Shown here piece after piece: positions 23,101 through 32,100 of a DNA stretch of 64,000 bases. Location: assembly GCF_963678635.1 (NCBI RefSeq), contig NC_087067.1, positions 5,308,647-5,372,646 of the forward strand, in the 5' to 3' direction. A program made the translations under genes and the position numbers. Each line of letters starts with the position of its first letter. The first letter of the stretch is position 1. Origin of the DNA: Symsagittifera roscoffensis. Its lineage: Eukaryota; Xenacoelomorpha; Acoela; Convolutidae. A model generated the notes under the pieces. That model was not told the origin of the DNA, searched no databases, and worked only from the letters and a program-made list of their open reading frames with translations.

Positions 23101-26100
23101 CTTGAAAATTTTATTTTTTCTATGACAAAATGACTATTTAATAATTTTCATACATGAAAATTGTATGACAAGCATTTTTTATAAAAAATTTTAAATTATT
23201 TTTTTAATGACCAGAAAGCTTCAAAAGAGGCAATTAGACCAAAAATGTTCATTAAAAACTTTTAAAATGAAACTGTATGATAAGCATTTTTCTTCTATGG
23301 ACGTCAACCCGGGTGCAAATAATTGATTGCGCTCTGCCAATTGATTGCAATTAAATTAACCAAAAACACTTTTTTTTAGAAAAACCCGCACAGTCGTCTC
23401 AGAAAAAAAGTCACTTCAATTTATGTTGCTTGTTTTGATCTTCGGCAAACTTTGTTACCACAAAACCTGGAAATGCAGTTATTTCTGGAAATCAACAAAA
23501 AATACTGGAATAAAGAACTCGTGTCAAAAGTTGTTAGCCACTAAGAGTGATGCTTCGTGCTTGCCATTAACTTTACAATAATTACAAATTGATTTTGGGT
23601 TGTGTGAATTAGATGCTAATTGGGTACAATTGTGTTGTAGGGTCCCTTGAAACTAACAGGGGTCCTTAATGTAAATACGAGGCCTAAAAATTGTTCATTT
23701 TTTGCCTCGGTGATGCCAATTAAAACATAAAATCATTTAGCGCAAAATGAATCAAGTTATCTTTTTCTTTGCGAAAACTCTAAGTGGCGTCCACTTATTT
23801 CACTTAATTATATATTTGTTCAGACGTAGCGTGATTTGGGGCACTTGCTTTTCACTGGGAGGCTTCTATCGCAATTGCACCGAATTATTTTTTTTTGTAC
23901 AATTAATTTTTGACCTGCCCTCCCTCCGTCCATAGACCCACAAATCAAACCTTAAATTTACATAATCTAAACCTACAGAAGGACACTGTTCATGGAACAG
24001 TTATGCAAAATCAGAAATTATTATCATAAACGCCAATAAGTCGTTGTAAACGAAAGAATTTTTTTTGGGATCAAAAAGCTTATCATTCAGTTTTATTCCG
24101 ACTATTGAAAATTGGATAAAACTTCGTATTGGGGTGTGTTTCAGTCTTTTTAGCGCTCTGCTGTGACATTTGCACAATAACCGGCTATCTTTTTCATACT
24201 TGAAAACAACATGAACAACAATTTTGGTGACGAACTGATCGTAAAACAATAACGAGTTCTTTGAGCAAACGAATTTATTCTGATTTTTTGCATGTAAAAT
24301 TACAAACTTAAATCTTGAGCTTATTATAAGATACTAAGAGCCCACAAACACAAAATTTCCCTTTTTCTAGATAAATTTTCTGAAAAACGCTCAAAAATAT
24401 GTTTTCTGGCTTTGCATGTTTTTATGCCCTGGGTAAGGAGAAAAGGATCTAAATAATCAGAAGCCATTAAGTTTGTATCTTCAATATTATGTATTGGAGT
24501 TTTGATTTTTCCATTTTTTTGCCTGTACAAGAATCAATTAGTTCCCAAGAAAGATCAATCATATGCAAAAGTTTGAATCAAGTGTTTTGAAAAACCAGAT
24601 TTTTTTGTCATTTGTCTATGGAGTTGTATGGAAACCGCTATGAAACTTTTTCTTAAGACCCCAATTTTTCCATGTTCAAAAAATGGTGAGACTATCATCT
24701 TTTGTCATTTCGGGCATACTGTCGCTGCTTTTCCAGAGTCTTCCATTAAAATTATGAAAAGTTTTAGGTTGATAGCATGCTTAATACTTTTTTTAAATAT
24801 CCTGTTTGGTCATTTAAAAAATGACTGTTTTGAAAAGCAACCAATACATAGCATGTCTCTTGCTCAGGTTTTTTTTGGTTGAATTTTGGTATCGGTGGTT
24901 TTCAAAAAAAATGTTTGAGTGCAAGCGTTTTCGTGAAGTGAGTAGAGTTTTTTCATTTCAAAAATTCGAACAGTATGGAAGATGAACGTACCAATTGATT
25001 TTTATTTTTTTTACTTAACTCTTATCTCATTTACGTGAAGAGTTAGGGATCAAGTTAACATCCTCGCCCTCAAATAGATCAAGCTCAAATCATCTACCCC
25101 AGTGATCATTTTAAAACAAATTGGCTAACTCTGCACGTAAAATGTTTGAATTTGATCGGCTGAAAATTTGCTGAAAACGGCTGCAAATTTAGTACCAAGT
25201 TAACATCATCCCCCAAACAACTTGGAGGTAGGATGTTGACTGAGTCTTCTGAGTTAAGATATGATATCGTAAATGCAGTATTGAAAAATCTATACTGATA
25301 ATAAAGAGTTAAGATGTACCACTGGTAACTATTGTATCTAACTAAAGTTAAAAGAGAATAAAAGTATTGGTTGAATTAAAACCGACTGTAGTCTAAAAAG
25401 AGCAACTAGTGAGTCGAAGTCCACTGGACTTCGTAGAGTTAACATTGACTGGTACGTAATTAGGTAATAGAGGTCAAGGTTATAACATACTAAAAAAACT
25501 GAATCACAACATTCCCCAGTGCACAAAAATTAATATCTGCCCGCTCAACGATGTAGCCAATATCACACATATACTCCATCTCCCCTCGCTCCACCAGGGC
25601 CAAAGAAGAAACAAAACGTAACCGCATTTAGCACCAATGGATTTTTACAGAGAGTACAAGTTACAATGGAGGTAATTACATGGTAATATATACATGCTAC
25701 ATACAGGTTTACACAGATATCAACACTGAATGTACAAAATGATATGTACAATTGGGGTTATGTGGCATTTGTACAATTAAAGAAAACTAACTAACTCACT
25801 AACTAGGTAAATACTAAAAAAAAAAGCTCTGGGTATCCAATGGATAAAAGCTAAATCAAATACGTTTAAATACCACAGTTTAAACGTTTTCGGAGTTTGA
25901 GACCGTAGAGTTGTATCTAGTATGGAAATTATCTGCTTCTATTCTTACATCGGTATCGATGCCCGAGGATATGTCACTAACGTTGTCATCCTGAGTATTA
26001 CTGGTCACTTCTACCAATGGTGACGATACCCATGCGGTCCTTGTCGCCTGAGAGGAAGGTGTTGAGAGTTCGTCTTGAGTGGTTTCAGCAACCAAAATCG

Positions 26101-29100
26101 TATGACGTGGGATCTCGTCAATGGGTGTAAGATAATCCGAGGGGGACGTCGTACAGAATGAAGGAATTTGTTTCGGACTCTTTGCACCGGAAAACGTAAT
26201 AAGCGGTTCGTCATCGGAGTCTACTGCACTAATGGTCTCCGTACCGAGCGTCACTTGGTCGATAAACCGTCTATCGCCATAGAATTTCGGGGGGCCTGGG
26301 TTTCTTCTTACACGATGTTTTGAAGATATCGGGGTTTTTGGTGTCTCCACTGTCTTCTCCGGAGAGCTATCCACTCGAATTGGGTCGTCGCTTGTGCCCG
26401 TTGGTAAATTGAATGTTGTCTCAGTGTTTGTCTGGCTTTATATGGTACTCCTTGGTTGATCTAAATTACTATGAAGGTTAACAGTTGGTGTATTATAAAC
26501 AATTTCCGATTCCGTACCCAAGTAGTCGTCAATGACTTTATCCCAAAGGTCTAACGCTAACGACGAATCTAGATTATTATAGTCGAATTTTGAACCTTTC
26601 GAGGTCGTGAAGAATGATCTCCTCTTTTTGCTTGAATTTCCACCCGTTGGTGAGAAAGTCATCGAAGGGCCTCCTATATTTGAGTCTCGTCTCTTGGAAG
26701 GGGAATTTCTTTTTCGCTTGCCTGCTAAATCATTACTATTAATTAGCGCTTTCGGTCTTGCCGTGAAGGTCTTAGGAGCTGCCGGTTGGGTTTTGTTAAA
26801 AGCTAAGTCCGATTTTCTTATCACATGTCCGTTATCTAATGTGACCGTATGTTTCGTGTCTGACAAAGGTTTACTCCCCAGTGGTTTAAAATAAGGTTCT
26901 CCTTCCCTCCTGTTAACTGTTTTCCTAAACCAGTTACCTCCTTGGCTGAAGGGATTCGACAGTGGGGCTCGCTGAAGATTTCTATCTACTTTGTCAGCGG
27001 GGTCGCTCTCATAGCCTCTTTCATCAATTGTTCTGTCTTCCAAGTAGCCATCTTCGAACGCGTCATCAGCCCCCCAGTCTTGTGCTCTGTCCTTCGTTAT
27101 GATTGATTTCCCCTTATCTAAACTAATTGCGTGAGAGACCAAAGATTTCCAGAACGTATTGGGAGATCTATTAAAATGTTTTGAGAAAGGAGAGTATCCA
27201 ATGGATGATTGTTTCGTCGAGCGTATGTTCCAAATAATTTTATCAATAGCCGTATTTAAGGATGGTTTTGGATCGTTGAACGACATTGCCAGAAGCTTAG
27301 CTTTGACCGTGTAAATGAGTCTTTCTACTACTCCATTGGATCTATGATCGCCAACCGTACATAGAATTAGATTAATGTTGTTCTTCTCACAGAAGTTTCT
27401 AAAATCAAACGAAGTAAAACATGACCCATGGTCGGCTCTAATGGACTTTGGAAATCCGTGAAGATGGCAGTAATCTGTCATGAAGGTTAAAATTGAAGAA
27501 GTCGAAGTGTTGTTTACTACCTTCGCAGACGGAAACTTTGAAAAGCGGTCAATGCATAACAAAAGGTATTTTTCGTTACCCCAGCTCTTGTCCAATGGGC
27601 CGGCAAAGTCTAAATCTACTTCTTCATTTGGTTTGGTCAGGTTCGGTAATTTCTCAGTCTTGTTCGTCCCTAGCAACAATTTTAGGTTCTTACCGGCCAT
27701 TATGCACTGAGTGCAATTCTTTCCATGATGGTATATCTCTCTGTGTAAGTGTGGCAACCAAATGTTTTCTGCCAAGGCTTTCAACCCAAACTGCCCCGGA
27801 TGAGTCTCGTGAAGGAGTGACAGGAAAGGCGATCGTAATACAGCCGGCACTATCAGTTTGTTATCGTTGAATAACAGCCCTTCTTTCACATGTTAATCCC
27901 TCTGGAAGTTCTTTAAATAGGCTCCGAATTTGTCCAATGGTTTGCCTTCGTGTACCGCCTTCTTTACTTCCTTGAGGATTTTGTCTTCGTCCCTCATGAG
28001 TTTAATCAGCTTATTCGAACAATGATCTGATAGTGATAACGGGTTGTCTGGCAATCTGAGATCTCCTTTGTATTTGGCCAACAGTTTTTTGTGTAGGTCT
28101 GACATTATGTCGTTATTAAAATTCAAGAAGATTCCTTTCTTTTCTGCCCTGAGGGAAATTTTTAACACGTTGACCGATGTAATAAATTCTTGTAATTGTT
28201 TTTCTTGATCTGAATTTAATGACTGATTGATTAATAATACTGATTGCGCAAGAAAGAATAAAAAAGTTTTGTCTGATAGGTAAAAACAATTGAAATCAAA
28301 TTTTGATAAGTTTAAAGGAACACAACCGCTTGTGCAAGACTCTGAACGCGAGTGATTGGAATTACAAATTCTGATAGTGTCGTTTACGTAATTCAGAATA
28401 TTCGAGAAGAACGACCGCTGGATGCTTTGTGATAAATCTTTCTTTCCACCCATTGGATTATTACAATCCAAGTTACTAATCGTATTTACATCCAATTGAT
28501 AATACACTTCGTTCTTTTAACAATTATTCTTTTTACAATCGTTATTTACAGAGAGGTTTTCTACAATCTTTTGTACTGTCGCCACTACAAATTCGCTATC
28601 GTAGTGTGATGTAGGGAGTGCTTTACCTGAAGGTAGTCTCGACAATAAATCTGTAAATCCCATTTCTTTTCCCGGAATGTGCTTGATCTTAAAATTAAAT
28701 AGTAACAGTCGATTTACCCAACGGGTTAATCTGCTATGCATAGTTTTGTTGCTCTGGTTTGCATTTAATGCTGATAATAATGCCTTATGGTCCGTCACAA
28801 TTTCAAATTCGGCACCATACAAGTAATTTTTAAAATGTTCTGTAGCCCAGACTACTCCCAACAATTCAAGTTCGTTTGTAGAATATTTACTTTCGTGGTT
28901 GTTCAAAAATCGGGAGGCGAATGCTATTGTTACCCAATTTTCTCCATTCCATTGTTCTAGGGTAGCTCCTAAGCCGTTATGGGAAGCGTCTGTCTTTAGT
29001 CTTGACATCCTTTTTATGTCGAAGTGGTTGTTCTCTGTTATCTTCACTATCTGTTGTTTTAGTTCTTCAAATGCTTTAGTATGTTCGTCATTCCATTGGT

Positions 29101-32100
29101 AGACTGATTTCTTCACATGAAGTGGTCGTAGGGGGGAACTTAGGGCGGACAAATTCGGGACGAATTTCATATTTTGATTGATCGATCCAAAGAAAGACCT
29201 AAGTTCAGATATGTTTTTGGGGTTTGGTAGGTTTTTAATCGAATCTGACTTTCCCACCAATGGTTTCACGCCCGATTTTGATATCTTGAAACCTAGTCAC
29301 TCTATTTCTTTTTGGAAGAATGCACATTTCTCCCATTTTACCGCCATGTTCTTGTTGTCCAAAATGTTTAAAAAGTTTGTTAGTATCGCTTTGTGTTCAT
29401 TTAATGAACCTTTCGAAGCTATTAAAATGTCGTCGTTATAACAATTGGTAAAAGGAATGTCTTTCAATAAAGAATCCATTACCCTCTGGAATTCGTTTGG
29501 CATATCGCCCAATCCGTAAAATCCAGTTAAAAACCTATAGGTTCCAGTGGTTTCGCCCCCCACGATACTAAAGTTACACTGTTTGCTAGTGTCTGTGCAT
29601 AATTGTAGTAGGCTGTATGCGTTCTTTAGATCTAGATTACTAAACCAAACTTCCCCTGACTCTTTGCTTGACAGTTGAAGAGCAATATTATCGATCAGTT
29701 CATGTATGTTTGGTATCTGGTACTTGTTCTTGAATATCTGATTATTTAATAGTTTCGAATCTAATGCCAACTTGATGCTACCGTCTTTTTTTCTTGTAAT
29801 CACAATTAGGCTTATAAAACAATCTTCATCGCATTTGTTCAACTTTATGATATGCCCCTCTTTTTCCATTCTATTTAGTTCCGTTTTTACGTTATCGAGT
29901 AGATGTAAGGGAACTCTTCTACCTTTGGTTTGGATATGTTTGAATGGGGAATGGAAATGAGTAACTTTTCTGTCCGAAGGTATTTTTCCCACTCTGTTAA
30001 ATAGCGCTTTGTACCTATGATACAGATTAAGGGTCGTATCTGAATAATTATTTAACTTACACAATTCTGTGCGTGATATGTTGTTGACGGGTAGTAGAGG
30101 CTGTCGTTGGGCTATCTCTATTCCAATTCTCGGGAGATTTTCGTTACCCAGAATGTTCCTCTCATGTCCAGAAGTGATAAAAAATGGGGTTTCGTCCGCG
30201 GTCCATCCATTGGATTGTAACCTCACTACCACCTTCCCGATGATGTTGATTGTGTCGTTAGTGAATCCGCAGTATAGTTCCCTCGTTTTCTTCTCAACTG
30301 GCTGAAACTTCAACTGTGGATTTCTCAGCTTCAATTCGTGAAGTACATTTTGTTTCAGGAAGCTCACTGGGCTTGCCGAATCCACTGGAATGATCAAGTT
30401 GACTATCGCGTCGTCTCCCAAACCGATGTTGACAAGTTTCTTGGTTTCCAAACCATTGGTATCGTAGATTGTTCTAATGTTGAGAACGGAATAGTCATCG
30501 TTATCACTTATCCCCTCTTCAGTCCAAGCGTTAATTACTCCACAAAACTTTTCTTCGCTTCTCATTTGAAGATCTTCTGGGGAATATGAACAATTCTGAC
30601 TATTTACAGCTTCATCTACAGTATTTACAGCGGGTTTTCTTCCTTTCGATTTACAAAGTCTTCCAAAATGTCCTTTATATTTACAAATATTACACACGAT
30701 TTCTTTCGCAGGACACACATTCAGATGACCTTTGGTAAACGCATTCCCGCATTTCATGCAAGTATTTGATCTTTCTATGTTTAAGCTTGGTTCCTTTTTA
30801 ACGTTGTTGAAGTTTTTATACCCTCTCCCACTATTTCCTGTCGTGTTGAAAGATCTAGTCATATTGGTCAGTTTGAGGTGGTTATAGTAGCCTTTTTTGT
30901 CAATTATTGCTTGGTTTAGTGCATCCAATGGATTGAGAGTTTCCGAAAGTAGTCTACGTTGTAAGTCGCAGTTTTTCATGTTAAAAATAAATACGTCTCT
31001 AATCCACTCCTGTTCTGCATTAATTCCAATTTCACATGATCTCGCCAAGTCTGATAACGCACCCCAAAATTGTTCATAGGATTCTCTATCCTTTTGTTTC
31101 CTGCTCAATAATTTGTATCGTTCAAATGTTATGTTGGTTGGTTTGATAAAAGCCAATTCTAGCATTTCGTAAAATTCCTTGAATGAGATTCCTAGGATTT
31201 TTACCCTTGGATGTTTCTGGGCGAAAACTCTTTTGCCTTCCGCTCCTAAGGCCAAGTATAGGATTGACCTTACTTTTTTATCGGCCTCGTATCTCCTCAT
31301 TCCTCCGAATTTCCTCTTTTCTTCTGCTAGTCTTTTATCTTCAGCGTGTTCGTAGACTCGCATTGTTTCTTTGTTCCTGGCCTCCCTGGCTTTCCTCTGT
31401 TGGTCAGTTTCTGACTCCTGGGCACCTTCTAGGATCGGTAACGTCGTCTCCCCTTCCATTGGTTCTTTGAGGTTATCTAAGTCTAGGTTTTCCTTCGCGA
31501 TAATGGCCAAATGGAATTGGTCTATCCAATTGTTCCATTGGGTGTTGGGTTCAACCGTGTGGTTCGGCGAAAAGGCGGGTATTCCCCTCAGGTTCGAATC
31601 AGTTGTTGACTGCGCCATAATAAAGAGTTAAGATGTACCACTGGTAACTATTGTATCTAAATAAAGTTAAAAGAGAATAAAAGTATTGGTTGAATTAAAA
31701 CCGACTGTAGTCTAAAAAGAGCAACTAGTGAGTCGAAGTCCACTGGACTTCGTAGAGTTAACATTGACTGGTACGTAATTAGGTAATAGAGGTCAAGGTT
31801 ATAACATACTAAAAATACTGAATCACAACAACTGATATGAAATCTGTTGATTGAACTGTTAACATAAGATTCGAAAGGACACTTTTTATCCGACTACACC
31901 CTAAGATTAGTATGCTTTTTAACATTTGGATCACCTTTTTTTCAGTAACTAAGCTGAAAGATTTAACAGTCGAACCTAATTTTTTCACTAGTTATTTTTT
32001 AACTGATTGTTTAATTTCTTTCAGTTTTCATTATCATTGAAAAAAGGCCAAAAGTCTTAGTAAGCTTAACGGTTGATCAAGGGTATTTAAAATTTAGCGA

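Larger units (their letters stand above)
25299..31830 (-). mobile_element. Young Ty3/gypsy-type LTR retrotransposon in receptor A intron 1
   Basis: The full-length element is 6532 bp: two 213-bp LTRs, a 5-bp target duplication (ACTGA at 25294–25298 and 31831–31835), a PBS directly after the 5' LTR, and a GGGGAA purine tract before the 3' LTR. One continuous frame runs 31618 to 25880 and encodes Gag with zinc knuckles, a DSA-type protease, RT with YNDD, RNase H and a DDE integrase. RNase H before integrase is Ty3/gypsy order. The frame has four in-frame stops and no frameshift. The LTRs differ at only two positions, so insertion was recent. It lies in the same orientation as the host gene. No envelope-like ORF is visible. 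Confidence 0.95.

Noticed and set aside
25880-26374. Envelope-like ORF downstream of integrase
   Set aside because: It is in the same frame as pol, has no signal peptide or membrane segment, and resembles the integrase C-terminal tail.
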